Positions 28,167 through 37,634 of a stretch of DNA of 39,209 bases are shown in pieces. Every line of letters starts with the position of its first letter. The first letter of the stretch is position 1. The translations under genes and the position numbers were made by a program. Origin of the DNA: a virus; IMG/VR virus record IMGVR_UViG_3300025309_000028, positions 1-39,209 of that record, one strand, 5' to 3'. The notes beneath the pieces were generated by a model. It did not search any database. It was not told the origin of the DNA and worked only from the letters and a program-made list of their open reading frames with translations.

Positions 28167-30094
28167 GTGGAAAGAACTACGAACTCTCCCTGGTGATGCG
28201 CCTGCGCGACATGGCGTCGCGCGGGTTCAATCTCGCCCAGCGCGATATCCAGGCGGGCATCGCCAAGACCGAGAAGGCAACGGCCGGCCTGACTCGCACG
28301 GTATTCCAGTACCACAAGGCCCGCGATGCGGCCGCCGTGCTCGGCATTCGTTCCGAGCGCGATATCCAGCGCGAGATCCAGCGCACCGAAGCCTCGTATA
28401 ACCGGCTGGCCAGATCCGGCTCGCTCTCCCTGCGCGAGCAGGCGCGGGCCGCCGAGGTCATGCGCAACAAGGTACGCGAGCTGAACAACGAGATGGGCAA
28501 GTACTCGCTGGGCCAGCGCGCCATGCGCGGTCTGCAGACGGGCGCGGCCGTCGGCGCTGGCGTCATGGCCGGCGGCTACGTGCTGTCCCGTCCGGTAGGC
28601 CAGACGATGGACTACGGCATGCGCCTGGCGCAGATGTCGAACACCGCATTCAACGAGCGCGACACGCTCGGCCGCATCATGGGCAAGCGCGAGCTGAACA
28701 CGGCGATCGTCAACGCCGTGCGCCACGGCGGCGGTACGCGGGAAGGCGCGGCGGGCGCACTGGATACGCTGATCGCCTCGGGCGCAATGTCGGCCAAGGA
28801 TTCGATGGGCATGCTGCCGTCGCTGATGCGCGCCTCGACCGCCTCCGGGGCGGATGCCGGCGAGCTGGCGCAGATCGGCATCCGCGGTATGCAGACGATG
28901 GGCATCAAGCCATCCGAGATGGGCAAGATCCTGGACATGGCGATCACCGCCGGGCAGGAAGGCGGCTTCGAGCTGCGCGACATGGCCAAGTGGCTGCCGC
29001 AGCAGATGGCCGCCGCCAAGCTGTCCGGCATGTCCGGAACCGCCGGCATGGCCAAGCTGCTCGCGGCCAATCAGGCGTCGGCGATCACGGCCGGCACCAA
29101 GGACGAGGCCGGCAACAACCTGGTCAACCTGCTGGCCAAGATCAACAGCCGCGACACGGCAACCGATGCCAAGCGCCTCGGCATCGACCTGTCCGGTACC
29201 ATCGCGGCCGCACGCGGAAAGGGTGTGGATGCGCTCGATGCCTTCGTCGGCGTGGTGGACAGTGTGGTGGCCAAGAACGGAGAGTTCCAGGCGCTGCAGG
29301 CGAAGCTGAAGACGGCAAGCGGATCGGATCGGCGCACCATACTGGAATCGCAGGCGGACATCCTGCAGGGTTCCGCCATCGGCCAGCTGGTGCAGGACCG
29401 CCAGGCGCTGATGGCGCTAGTCGGCATCATGGGCAACCGCGATTACATGGCCGGCGTGCAGCAGAAGACCTTGGGCGGACTCGGCGCGGCGGAAAAGAAC
29501 TACGCCGTGATCGCCGAAGAGGCCGGATACAAGACCCAGCAGGCCGCCAACGAGAAGGCGTTTGCTACGCAGAATGCCTTCGAGAATTTAACGCCGCTGG
29601 TCGGCGCGGTGGCGGACGGATTCTCCGCGATCGCCAAGGAATACCCGAACCTGACCGCCGCCACCGTGGCGGCGACCACGGCGCTGACTGCTCTCGCCGT
29701 ATCAGCAGGTGCTGCCAGCATCCTCGGCGGCGGCAAAGGGGGAATGCTGACCGGGTTGCTGGCCAAGGGGCGCGGACTCGTAGTCGGCGGCGGCGCGCTG
29801 GCTACCCGCGCAGGCGGCGCGCTGCTGTCTGGCGCTGGCGTGGTGGCAGGCTCTACCGTGGCGGCGGTCGGCGCGGCCGGAGCCGTAGGTTATGGCGCAG
29901 GCTCACTCGCTTATAACGGCGGGATAAAAGGCACCACCCTGGACGACCGCATCGGCGGCACCATTGCCACCATCCTCTCCTGGCTGGGCAATCAGGAGTC
30001 GCAGCGCGCGCTGGAGGTGAACCTGCACCTCGACGGCGAGCAGATCGCCACCGTGGTCAACCGCCGCAACTCCCGCACCGCCAGCCGCAACTAA
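28163..30094 (+). CDS. Tape measure protein, Mu gp42-like
   Basis: The 643-residue protein has an N-terminal coiled region, a TP901-type core (MDYGMRLAQMSNTAFNERDT, DMAITAGQEGGFELRDMAKW), and a hydrophobic part (about 500-600) rich in Ala/Gly that may insert into the host membrane. It sets tail length and is ejected ahead of DNA. A length of 643 predicts a tail near or somewhat under that of Mu. Confidence 0.93.
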   Translation: MSGKNYELSLVMRLRDMASRGFNLAQRDIQAGIAKTEKATAGLTRTVFQYHKARDAAAVLGIRSERDIQREIQRTEASYNRLARSGSLSLREQARAAEVMRNKVRELNNEMGKYSLGQRAMRGLQTGAAVGAGVMAGGYVLSRPVGQTMDYGMRLAQMSNTAFNERDTLGRIMGKRELNTAIVNAVRHGGGTREGAAGALDTLIASGAMSAKDSMGMLPSLMRASTASGADAGELAQIGIRGMQTMGIKPSEMGKILDMAITAGQEGGFELRDMAKWLPQQMAAAKLSGMSGTAGMAKLLAANQASAITAGTKDEAGNNLVNLLAKINSRDTATDAKRLGIDLSGTIAAARGKGVDALDAFVGVVDSVVAKNGEFQALQAKLKTASGSDRRTILESQADILQGSAIGQLVQDRQALMALVGIMGNRDYMAGVQQKTLGGLGAAEKNYAVIAEEAGYKTQQAANEKAFATQNAFENLTPLVGAVADGFSAIAKEYPNLTAATVAATTALTALAVSAGAASILGGGKGGMLTGLLAKGRGLVVGGGALATRAGGALLSGAGVVAGSTVAAVGAAGAVGYGAGSLAYNGGIKGTTLDDRIGGTIATILSWLGNQESQRALEVNLHLDGEQIATVVNRRNSRTASRN

Positions 30095-30103
30095 AGCGCC
30101 AGC

Positions 30104-30124
30104 ACCGAAGCGCTTCAGTATCGC
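30104..30124 (+). promoter_or_regulatory. Late promoter element 3 (baseplate and fibre module)
   Basis: CCGAAGCGCTTCAGTATCGC is the third copy, here with a perfect GAAGCGCTTC palindrome. The gpN start lies 52 bp downstream; CACGC/GCGTG form a stem close to the ATG and no clear ribosome site is present. It follows the tape measure stop by only 9 bp. Confidence 0.72.
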
Positions 30125-30155
30125 TCAGCCTCACGCGCGCGCGTAGGCTGCGTGC

Positions 30156-31409
30156 ATGGCTTGGAAAGATAATCTTATCGATGCAATGTGGCGTGGCGTG
30201 GTGTTCGAGTGTATCGGCACCAGCGACACGGTTTCCCATGCGCTGGTCGAGCATGAATATCCCTACGTCGATGGAGCCGACGTCGAGGACATGGGCGCGC
30301 ATGCCGGCCATATCTCCATCCGCGCCGTGTTCTACGGCGACGACTACGAAACCCGCCTGCAGGTATTCATCGACGCGCTCAATGGTGCAGATAGCTCGCT
30401 GAGCGAGGAAGACGCCCGCAACGGCGGCTGGCTGCAGCATCCGGTGTTCGGCATGAAGTTCTGCCAGGTGGGGAACTTCCGTGTCGCGCATGACGCCGAG
30501 AGCGTGGACGAGGCACAGGTCGAGATCGAGTTCGTCGAGTCTACCCCGTCCGCCCCGTTCTTCTCCCGCGAGCTGGCCTCGCAAAAGGCCGATTCCGTAT
30601 CGCAACACGGCGGGCTGGCCACTGCCGCCGCGACGGGTGGCATCAGCTCCATCATCGAGCGCCTGCGCGCCGCCAATTCATTGGCCGGGCTGGATGCGCT
30701 GCGTGAGGCGCTGACCGCGCCGCTGCTGGCGATCACCGCGCAGGGCGGTGTGGTGCTCTCCGGGCTGGACGTGCTGGCCTATCCGCGCGCCTGGGGTAAC
30801 GACATCTCGGCGCTGGTGGGCGGTCTGCTGGACATGCGCGATTTCGGCAGCAGCCTAACCGCTGACTGGGCCGGCATCAAGAGCGACCTCAATGCCTTTT
30901 CCGTGTTCAGCACGCCGCCGGCAGCGCCGCCAGCCCAAGTGTCGGCCAGCGTCGCGCCGACCGAGGCGCAGGCCATCGCCGCGACCGCCGCGACCGTTAA
31001 GGTCAATAAGGCCGTCGGGCTGGCCAACGCCGCCGCCCAGGTGATGATCGCCGAGGCGAAGACGCCGACGCTGACGCCGGGAGAGATCGAGGCGGCGTGC
31101 AACGAGGCGCGCGCCGAGATCAACGAGGCCATCGAGCAGGTGCGCGCTATCTTCGGCATCGAACAGAGCCGCTACATCACCGAGCCGCTGAAGGACCAGG
31201 CGCTGGCTATCCAGGAGGCCGGGCGCGCCGTCATCGAGCAGCGCCCGCCGCTGATCGTTCGTACCGTCAGCGCGCCGGGCAACCTGCGCCTGATCGCACA
31301 CCAGCTGTATGGCGACCACACCCGCGCGCCGGAACTCTACCGCCTCAATAATTTGCGCCTGCCGAACTTCGTGCAGGCCGGAGACCAGCTCAATGCCTAC
31401 GCCAAATGA
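30156..31409 (+). CDS. DNA circularisation / tail hub protein, Mu gpN (gp43)-like
   Basis: The 417-residue protein starts with the DNA_circ_N-type domain (MWRGVVFECIGTSDTVSHAL, RLQVFIDALNGADSSLSEED, GWLQHPVFGMKFCQVGNFRV) and ends in a LysM-like segment (VSAPGNLRLIAHQLYGDHTR, LYRLNNLRLPNFVQAGDQL). In Mu, gpN is a tail/baseplate component. It overlaps the next gene by 17 bp. Confidence 0.92.
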   Translation: MAWKDNLIDAMWRGVVFECIGTSDTVSHALVEHEYPYVDGADVEDMGAHAGHISIRAVFYGDDYETRLQVFIDALNGADSSLSEEDARNGGWLQHPVFGMKFCQVGNFRVAHDAESVDEAQVEIEFVESTPSAPFFSRELASQKADSVSQHGGLATAAATGGISSIIERLRAANSLAGLDALREALTAPLLAITAQGGVVLSGLDVLAYPRAWGNDISALVGGLLDMRDFGSSLTADWAGIKSDLNAFSVFSTPPAAPPAQVSASVAPTEAQAIAATAATVKVNKAVGLANAAAQVMIAEAKTPTLTPGEIEAACNEARAEINEAIEQVRAIFGIEQSRYITEPLKDQALAIQEAGRAVIEQRPPLIVRTVSAPGNLRLIAHQLYGDHTRAPELYRLNNLRLPNFVQAGDQLNAYAK

Positions 31410-32517
31410 CGACGTCGAGCTGCTGATCGCCGGCAAAACACACGGAGACTGGTCGAGCTACGAGATCGACTCCGACCTGCTCACGCCGGCGGACGCGTGG
31501 CATGTCTCCCTGGGCATGCCCGGCGGCAAGATGCCGCCCGATGTGGTGACCGGAGCGCCGGTCGAGGTGCGCGTGGGCGGCGAGGCAGTGCTGACCGGCC
31601 GCGTCGACGAGATCGACCACGCCGCCAGCAAGACTGCACACAGCTTCAGCATGTCCGGCCGCGACAAGGCCGCCGATCTGGTGGACTGCTCCGCGCCGGT
31701 GTTCGTGGCCAAAATGGCGAGTCTGAAGGAGATCGTCGCCAAGATCGTCAGCGCCTTCGGTGTGACCCGCTACCGCATCGATGCCGACGAGACTCGCACC
31801 CGCGAGAAGATCAACATCGAGCCGGGAGATAGCGCCTGGGACGCGCTGGCACGCGCGGCCGAGGCGAACGGCCTGTGGCCTTGGTTTGAGCCGGATGGCA
31901 CGCTGGTGATCGGCGGGCCGGACTACTCCACTCCGGTGGTGGCCACGCTGGTGCTGCGCCGCTCCGGCAAGGGTAACAACGTCATCAGCCTGCACAAGCA
32001 GGAATCCATGCACAGCCGCTATTCCGAGGTGACCGTGCTGGGGCAGACGCACGGCACCGAGCTGGAGGATGGCAAGAATTCATTGAGCGGCAAGGCCAAG
32101 GATGACGGCGTGACCTGGTACCGCCCGAAGATCGTGGTCGACCACGAGGCGGACAACACCGCCGTGTGCCGCGATCGCGCGCTCAAGCTGATATCGGATA
32201 GCCGCCTGAACGGATTGACCCTGTCCGCCGCGGTCAAGGGGCACCTCATCGACGCACCCGGCCAGCCCTCGGATGGCATGCTGTGGAAGCCGATGCAGCG
32301 CGTCCGCGTGATCTCCGAGCCGCACGGGATTGACGACGTATTCTTCCTGATGGCGCGCAAGTTTTCCAGAGGCCGCGCGGATGGAACCCGCACCATGCTG
32401 ACGCTGAAGGAAGACGGCGTGTGGGTGCTCAACGCCCACCCGCACAAGAACAAGCACCGGCGCGGCAAGAACAGCCTGCCGGGCAAGATCGTCGATGTGA
32501 CGGGAGGCGCGCAATGA
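31393..32517 (+). CDS. Baseplate hub protein, Mu gpP (gp44)-like
   Basis: The 374-residue protein (DDVELLIAGKTHGDWSSYEI, GAPVEVRVGGEAVLTGRVDE, SGRDKAADLVDCSAPV) matches Mu gp44, an analogue of T4 gp27 that forms the trimeric hub carrying the spike. The start MPTPNDDVEL is chosen because homologues start near ELLI; the open frame extends further upstream in the gpN gene. Confidence 0.93.
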   Translation: MPTPNDDVELLIAGKTHGDWSSYEIDSDLLTPADAWHVSLGMPGGKMPPDVVTGAPVEVRVGGEAVLTGRVDEIDHAASKTAHSFSMSGRDKAADLVDCSAPVFVAKMASLKEIVAKIVSAFGVTRYRIDADETRTREKINIEPGDSAWDALARAAEANGLWPWFEPDGTLVIGGPDYSTPVVATLVLRRSGKGNNVISLHKQESMHSRYSEVTVLGQTHGTELEDGKNSLSGKAKDDGVTWYRPKIVVDHEADNTAVCRDRALKLISDSRLNGLTLSAAVKGHLIDAPGQPSDGMLWKPMQRVRVISEPHGIDDVFFLMARKFSRGRADGTRTMLTLKEDGVWVLNAHPHKNKHRRGKNSLPGKIVDVTGGAQ

Positions 32518-33077
32518 ACCCGGCCAAGATGATCGACGAGCGCATCCGCCGCCGCCTGTCCGGCATCCGCCAGGCGTTTCGTGGCGTGGTGACGCTGGTC
32601 AAGGCGGCCGGCTCCGTGCAGCTGGTGCAGCTCGATGGGCTGAGTGGCGAAAAGCTGCAGGACGCGGAGTGCTTCCAGCAGTTCGGCTTCACCAGCAATA
32701 TTCCGGCGGGAACGATGGCCGTCGTGCTGCCGCTCGGCGGCAATACCGCGCACGGCATCGTCATCGCCACCGAGCACGGCAGCTACAGACTGAAGAATCT
32801 CGCCAGCGGCGAGACCGCGATCTACAACCAGTGGGGCGACAAGATCACGCTCAAGGCAGACCGTCGCATGCAGATAGTGTCGTCCGCCGCAGTAGATGTC
32901 ACGTCGCCGGAAGTGAACATGAGCGGCAACCTTAACGTCGCCGGCAACATCGTCGCCCAGGGCGACATCAGCGACCACGGCGACAAGAGCATGGCGAACA
33001 TGCGCGCCGCCTACAACGACCACACGCATACCGACCCGCAGGGCGGCAGCGTAGCCGCACCAGGAGCGCAGATGTGA
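32514..33077 (+). CDS. Baseplate spike protein, Mu gp45 (gpV)-like
   Basis: The 187-residue protein has an OB-like N-terminal domain (RGVVTLVKAAGSVQLVQLDG, FGFTSNIPAGTMAVVLPLGG), a beta-helical stretch (MQIVSSAAVDVTSPEVNMSG) and an apex with HTHTDPQGGS, whose H-x-H could bind the metal ion found in Mu gp45 and P2 gpV spikes. It punctures the outer membrane. It overlaps both neighbours. Confidence 0.93.
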   Translation: MNPAKMIDERIRRRLSGIRQAFRGVVTLVKAAGSVQLVQLDGLSGEKLQDAECFQQFGFTSNIPAGTMAVVLPLGGNTAHGIVIATEHGSYRLKNLASGETAIYNQWGDKITLKADRRMQIVSSAAVDVTSPEVNMSGNLNVAGNIVAQGDISDHGDKSMANMRAAYNDHTHTDPQGGSVAAPGAQM

Positions 33078-33448
33078 TGGACGCCTTCATCGACCCGACG
33101 ACTCGCGACTATGTGCTGCTGGAAGGCGCGGCGCAGCGCGACGCGGCGGGTGGACTAGCCAACGCCTGCTACCTGCGCCTGACCGTGCCGCTGGGCAGCT
33201 ACTGGCCGGACAAGGCGTTCGGCAGCAGGCTGCACGAGCTGCAGCGCGAGAAGGATTTGGCGCGCGTGGCTATGCTGGCCAGGCAATACGCCGAGCAGGC
33301 GCTCTCGCCGATTGTCGCGGACGGCCGCGCATCGCGGGTCGATGTATCCACCGAACGCCCCGGCAATGGCCGTCTGCACCTGCTGATCGAGGTGATTGCG
33401 GCAAGCGGCGAGGCGTTAACTTTCCGGCATCCGGTAGGAGTGATTTAA
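33077..33448 (+). CDS. Baseplate wedge protein, Mu gp46 (gpW / gp25-like)
   Basis: The 123-residue protein fits the gp25 lysozyme-like baseplate family: LRLTVPLGSYWPDKAFGSRL then ARQYAEQALSPIVADGRASR and a final EALTFRHPVGVI. It starts wedge assembly and initiates sheath polymerisation. The ATG at 33077 shares a base with the previous stop; a GTG lies one codon earlier. Confidence 0.9.
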   Translation: MDAFIDPTTRDYVLLEGAAQRDAAGGLANACYLRLTVPLGSYWPDKAFGSRLHELQREKDLARVAMLARQYAEQALSPIVADGRASRVDVSTERPGNGRLHLLIEVIAASGEALTFRHPVGVI

Positions 33449-33450
33449 CG

Positions 33451-34512
33451 ATGGGATTCCCAACCAAAGACTACCGCCAGATCCGCGCCGATATCTTGCG
33501 CGATATCGCCAACCAGCAGCCGAACGCCTACGTCGGCGACGATTCCGACTTCGCCGTGCGCGCCAATGCCACGGGCGCGGCCGTCGAGGGGTTGTACCAG
33601 CACCAGCAATGGATCGCGCGCCAGATATTCGCCGACACCGCCGATGCGGACATACTGGAGAGCAAGCACTGCAACCCGCGCGGCATCTACCGCAAGGCGG
33701 CGGCGCAGGCGACCGGCACAATCCGCTTCAGCGGCGTCGCCGGCAGCGCCGTGCCGATCGGCACAGAAGCCAAGGCCGCCAACGGCGTCGCCTTCGTGAC
33801 CACCGCGGCCGGCACCGTCGGCGTGGGTGGCACGGTGGACGTCGCTGCCAGGGCATCCGTTGCGGGCGCGTCCGGCAACCAGCTCGCCGACGCCGCGCTG
33901 ACCCTGACCGCCGCGCCTGCCGGCGTGCAGTCGCAAGCCAGCATCGTTGCCATGACCGGCGGCACCGACATCGAGACGGACGCCGCGCTGCTGGCGCGCT
34001 ACTTGTTCGACCTGCGTATGCCGCCGATGGGCGGAGCTGAGCACGACTACTACGCCTGGGCGATGGAAGTGCCGGGCGTGACCGACGCCTACATCTTCAG
34101 CCAGCGCCGCTTCATCAACGGCGTGGACGTGGTGATCGAGACCTCTGGCGGCCTGCCTTCCGTGCAGCTGATCGCCGACGTGCTCGCCTACATCGATACG
34201 CAGCGCCCGCCGTGCGTCGACTTGCTGGTGATGGCTCCAACGCTGGTGACGGTCGATATCGCCGCTGTGCTGACCCTGTCCGGCATTTCCTTGGTTGACG
34301 CAACTGCGCGCATCAACAGCTTGCTGCAGGCGTATTTCGCCACGCTGCACGTCGGCGACGCGGTGACGCGCGCCAAGCTGATCAGCCTGATGATGAGCGT
34401 CAGCGGTGTAGTGGATGTGAACCTGACCGCGCCGGCATCTAATGTCGTGCCGCTGGCCGACGCCACCCACTCCGAGCTGGGCGAACTCGGCAACGTGGTG
34501 CTGACTGTATGA
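33451..34512 (+). CDS. Baseplate protein J, Mu gp47-like
   Basis: The 353-residue protein has the baseplate J pattern: YRQIRADILRDIANQQPNAY, GLYQHQQWIARQIFADTADA, RKAAAQATGTIRFSGVAGSA, and GGAEHDYYAWAMEVPGVTDA. It forms the wedge around the hub. GGAG about 11 bases before the ATG is the ribosome site. It overlaps gp48 by ATGA. Confidence 0.95.
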   Translation: MGFPTKDYRQIRADILRDIANQQPNAYVGDDSDFAVRANATGAAVEGLYQHQQWIARQIFADTADADILESKHCNPRGIYRKAAAQATGTIRFSGVAGSAVPIGTEAKAANGVAFVTTAAGTVGVGGTVDVAARASVAGASGNQLADAALTLTAAPAGVQSQASIVAMTGGTDIETDAALLARYLFDLRMPPMGGAEHDYYAWAMEVPGVTDAYIFSQRRFINGVDVVIETSGGLPSVQLIADVLAYIDTQRPPCVDLLVMAPTLVTVDIAAVLTLSGISLVDATARINSLLQAYFATLHVGDAVTRAKLISLMMSVSGVVDVNLTAPASNVVPLADATHSELGELGNVVLTV

Positions 34513-35192
34513 GCCACGCCGACCTGCTGAAGCGCCTGCTGCCGCCCGTCGCCTACGACCCGAACGGCGCGCTGATCTCCGCCGAGCTGGCGGCGGATGG
34601 CCGCGCGCTCGACGCTGTGCAGACTTCCGCCGAGCTGATCCTGACCGAGGCCGACCCGCGCACCACCTACTACCTGCTGCCGGACTGGGAGCGCGTGCTC
34701 GGCTTGCCGGATGGCTGTAGTGCGGCGGATGGTGCTGTCACCGTTTCGCAGCGCCGGACGCGGGTAGTCGAAAAGTACTTTTCTCGCGGCGGCCAGAGCC
34801 GCCAGTTCTTCCTCGGCTTGGCGGCGAAGCTGGGCTATGCCGATTGCACCGTCACCGAGTTCCGCCCAATGACCTGCGAAGACCCGTGCGACAGCGTGGT
34901 GTACGGCGAGGATTGGCGTTTTGCCTGGCAGCTCGACATCGGCGACTACATCGCCGTGCACCGCATGACCTGCGAGGACGCCTGCGACAGCCCGCTGATG
35001 TCCTGGCAGTCGAACGAGCTGCTGTGCCGCATCAACCAGCTGAAGCCGGCGCACACGGTGGCGCTGCTGAACTGGATGATGACGCAGGAATATATCGACG
35101 TGATGGAAGCCTACGGCCGCGATGACCTGATCTACGCCGCGCCGATTTTTAACGAACTGGTCAACACCACCCTGCCGTCGGCGGGGTTCTAG
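34509..35192 (+). CDS. Tail protein, Mu gp48-like (DUF2313, YmfQ)
   Basis: The 227-residue protein matches DUF2313: LLKRLLPPVAYDPNGALISA, DPRTTYYLLPDWERVLGLPD, VEKYFSRGGQSRQFFLGLAA and repeated MTCEDPCDS / MTCEDACDS. Members link the baseplate to the fibres. A 9-bp gap separates it from the fibre gene. Confidence 0.92.
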   Translation: MSHADLLKRLLPPVAYDPNGALISAELAADGRALDAVQTSAELILTEADPRTTYYLLPDWERVLGLPDGCSAADGAVTVSQRRTRVVEKYFSRGGQSRQFFLGLAAKLGYADCTVTEFRPMTCEDPCDSVVYGEDWRFAWQLDIGDYIAVHRMTCEDACDSPLMSWQSNELLCRINQLKPAHTVALLNWMMTQEYIDVMEAYGRDDLIYAAPIFNELVNTTLPSAGF

Positions 35193-35201
35193 GAGATAGA
35201 C

Positions 35202-36650
35202 ATGAATCTTAAAGCCTCAATCGATAGTCTGGTCTTGAATATAAGTGCGTTCATATCGCAGTTCGGCTCGTTGTCCGGGGCTGTGGCGCAGGCGCAAAAT
35301 TCGGCGACCTCGGCCGCGACCTCCGCTGCCAGTGCGGCCGCCGTTGTCACCGGCGGAACCGCTTCGCTCACGCCCGCCGCAGGGAAAATTCCGTTAGCTG
35401 ATGCCGGCGGGAAAATCGATCGCAGGTGGATGGTAGATAACGGCTTGGCGGCGCGCGCGCTCAGTCGTGCTGTGCATCTGACCAAGGCCGCCAGCGGATC
35501 GAGCGGCATCACGGTGCCGAACAACGCCAATAACGAGGTCGGCGCGAAGAGTTTCACGCTCCATTTCGAGGGATCGCAACCGAGCTGGACTGCGGTGACT
35601 GACCATTTCTTGATGCTCAAGCACGTTGCTACGACCTGGGCATCCTATTGGTCGCTGAGCCTGCCGTCATCCGGAAGTGGCAAGTTGGTCGTCGGTTTGA
35701 ATGGCAGCACCTTGAACGCCGCTATCCAGACAGCGGCGGCCCTTCCGCTGATTGGTGGTGCCGTGCACAAAATCACTGCTGTCGTCGTGCGTGAGACGGC
35801 GGCAGTGGATGGTTCCGTCTCATTTTATGTCGACGGTCTCCTGTTCGAGGTTGTGGTGATCGATCACACTCAGGCTGGTGCCGGCGAGTCACTTGCCGTC
35901 GCCGGCGACATGTACATCCTGGGTGACAAGGTCTCTCGCGTGGCCGGCGCGGTGCAGTCTGCGCTGCTGTACAACCGTGCGCTGACTGCGTCCGAGGTGC
36001 TGGCTCTATGTCAGAGCGGTTGCGATCCCCGGCATCGCCGATCATCTCAAACCTCGCTTACCAGCGGTGCGCTCGTGGTCGGGCAGGAATACATCGTCGA
36101 CACCTATGTGGCTGGGGACGATTTTGCCAACGTCGGCGGCAGCAATGTTACCGGAGCCGTATTCGTGGCCACCGGAACGACGCCGACGGCTTGGACCAAT
36201 AGCTCTAGCCTGCGCGCTTCTGGCGCTGTGCTCATCTACGAGCCCGACGGGATACAGCCGACCGGCCAGATCCTCGACACCTCAGGTAACAACATGCACG
36301 CCACGATGCCGGCCGCCGGCTGGTCGCTGTCCCGTACCAAAGATGAGGGGATGTATGTCGCCTATGCCGTCGCAGCCGACACCACCTTCAGTGTACCGGC
36401 AGGCTACCTGCTGGAACGTCTGGTGATCGAGAACAACACCGCCACGCCGGTGACGCTGCGCCTCGGCACCACAGCCAATGGCACCGAGCTAGCTGCCGAT
36501 ACCGTGATGACAGGTAGCACTTTCAGCACGCTCAGCATCAACAAGATGTTCAGTCGCACTGCCGCCACGCCGGTGTATCTGTACCGCGACACCGCCGCCG
36601 CATGGGAGTCCAACGTCGACTACGTCGCGTATGTGAGGAGGGTGCCATGA
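35202..36650 (+). CDS. Tail fibre / receptor-binding protein with LamG-like domain
   Basis: The 482-residue protein starts with a short helical and Ala/Ser-rich repeat (AQAQNSATSAATSAASAAAV), then a lectin-like beta sandwich (about 95-265: FTLHFEGSQPSWTAVTDHFL, YWSLSLPSSGSGKLVVGLNG, DGSVSFYVDGLLFEVVVI, ALLYNRALTASEVLALCQSG), as in LamG/concanavalin folds. Further beta domains follow. Codon use is less GC-biased than in the tail genes, consistent with mosaic exchange. It probably decides host range. Confidence 0.82.
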   Translation: MNLKASIDSLVLNISAFISQFGSLSGAVAQAQNSATSAATSAASAAAVVTGGTASLTPAAGKIPLADAGGKIDRRWMVDNGLAARALSRAVHLTKAASGSSGITVPNNANNEVGAKSFTLHFEGSQPSWTAVTDHFLMLKHVATTWASYWSLSLPSSGSGKLVVGLNGSTLNAAIQTAAALPLIGGAVHKITAVVVRETAAVDGSVSFYVDGLLFEVVVIDHTQAGAGESLAVAGDMYILGDKVSRVAGAVQSALLYNRALTASEVLALCQSGCDPRHRRSSQTSLTSGALVVGQEYIVDTYVAGDDFANVGGSNVTGAVFVATGTTPTAWTNSSSLRASGAVLIYEPDGIQPTGQILDTSGNNMHATMPAAGWSLSRTKDEGMYVAYAVAADTTFSVPAGYLLERLVIENNTATPVTLRLGTTANGTELAADTVMTGSTFSTLSINKMFSRTAATPVYLYRDTAAAWESNVDYVAYVRRVP

Positions 36651-36678
36651 TCGTTAACGATTTAACCAGGGAGATAGC

Positions 36679-37626
36679 ATGGAACGCATAGCATCAAGCA
36701 ACGTGTCGGCCGATTTGTTCGGTGTCGGCAAGCATGGCTTCAAGCCGGGGAACCCGGTAACGGGCGATCCGGCCACTGCCTGCAGCGCGGATTTTTTTAA
36801 CGCAATTCAGGAGGAGCTGTGCGCGGTGGTCGAGGGCATGGGGTTGACGCTCTCGTCTTCCAATCGCACGCAGGTGCGCGAGGCGATCCAGCGCATGATC
36901 GATGTGCAGGCCGGAAACTATGCGCTGGACACCGGCGTGGCCAACGCCTACGTGGTGGCGCTCAGCCCGGCGATCACGGCCTACACCGACGGCATGACCG
37001 TGCGCGTCAAGGTGGTCAACGCCAGCACCGGCGCATCCACGCTGAATGCAGGCGGCGGCGCGGTGGCGCTGGTCAACGATCTCGGCAATGCGCTGATATC
37101 CGGAGACTTGTCGGCCGGCAGTATCTTCGAGGCGACCTATGTCGCCTCCGCCAATAAGTTCTATGTCACCACGATGGTGACCTCGCAGGCGCTCACCCAG
37201 GCTGCGGCGGATGCGCGCTATGCGACGATCACCGTCGGGCAGATCATCGAATTTGCCGGTACGTCGGCTCCGACGGGGTTCCTGGCGTGCCCGACGTCCG
37301 CGACGAATGTCTCACGCACGACTTATGCCGCGCTGTTCGCCGTGATCGGCACGACATGGGGGGTAGGAGACGGCAGTACCACTTTCGGGCTGCCGTACTT
37401 CCCCGCGGACTATGCCGCGGTGCAGGCATCCGCCAACGTCGGAACGACGACCGCAGGTCAGGTCCTCGCCCACACGCATACCTGGGCTGGCGACGCTGTG
37501 ACCTTGGCCGCCGGATCTGGAGGGACTCAGGCGATAAGCGGAAACACCGCCCTCAACACCGGATCGACAGGCGGCGCGGCAAACTTGGCGGCAGGCGTGC
37601 GCGTCTTGCGCTGCATTAAATACTAG
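36679..37626 (+). CDS. Tail fibre protein with collar domain
   Basis: The 315-residue protein has an N-terminal FGVGKHGFKPGNPVTGDPAT...FNAIQEELCAVVEG segment and a phage tail collar domain at about 190-245 (ITVGQIIEFAGTSAPTGFLA, VIGTTWGVGDGSTTFGLPYF), ending in a Gly/Thr-rich knob with HTHTWAG. Such proteins form the distal fibre or its needle. SD AGGGAGATAG precedes the ATG. Confidence 0.87.
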   Translation: MERIASSNVSADLFGVGKHGFKPGNPVTGDPATACSADFFNAIQEELCAVVEGMGLTLSSSNRTQVREAIQRMIDVQAGNYALDTGVANAYVVALSPAITAYTDGMTVRVKVVNASTGASTLNAGGGAVALVNDLGNALISGDLSAGSIFEATYVASANKFYVTTMVTSQALTQAAADARYATITVGQIIEFAGTSAPTGFLACPTSATNVSRTTYAALFAVIGTTWGVGDGSTTFGLPYFPADYAAVQASANVGTTTAGQVLAHTHTWAGDAVTLAAGSGGTQAISGNTALNTGSTGGAANLAAGVRVLRCIKY

Positions 37627-37634
37627 GGGCTGAT

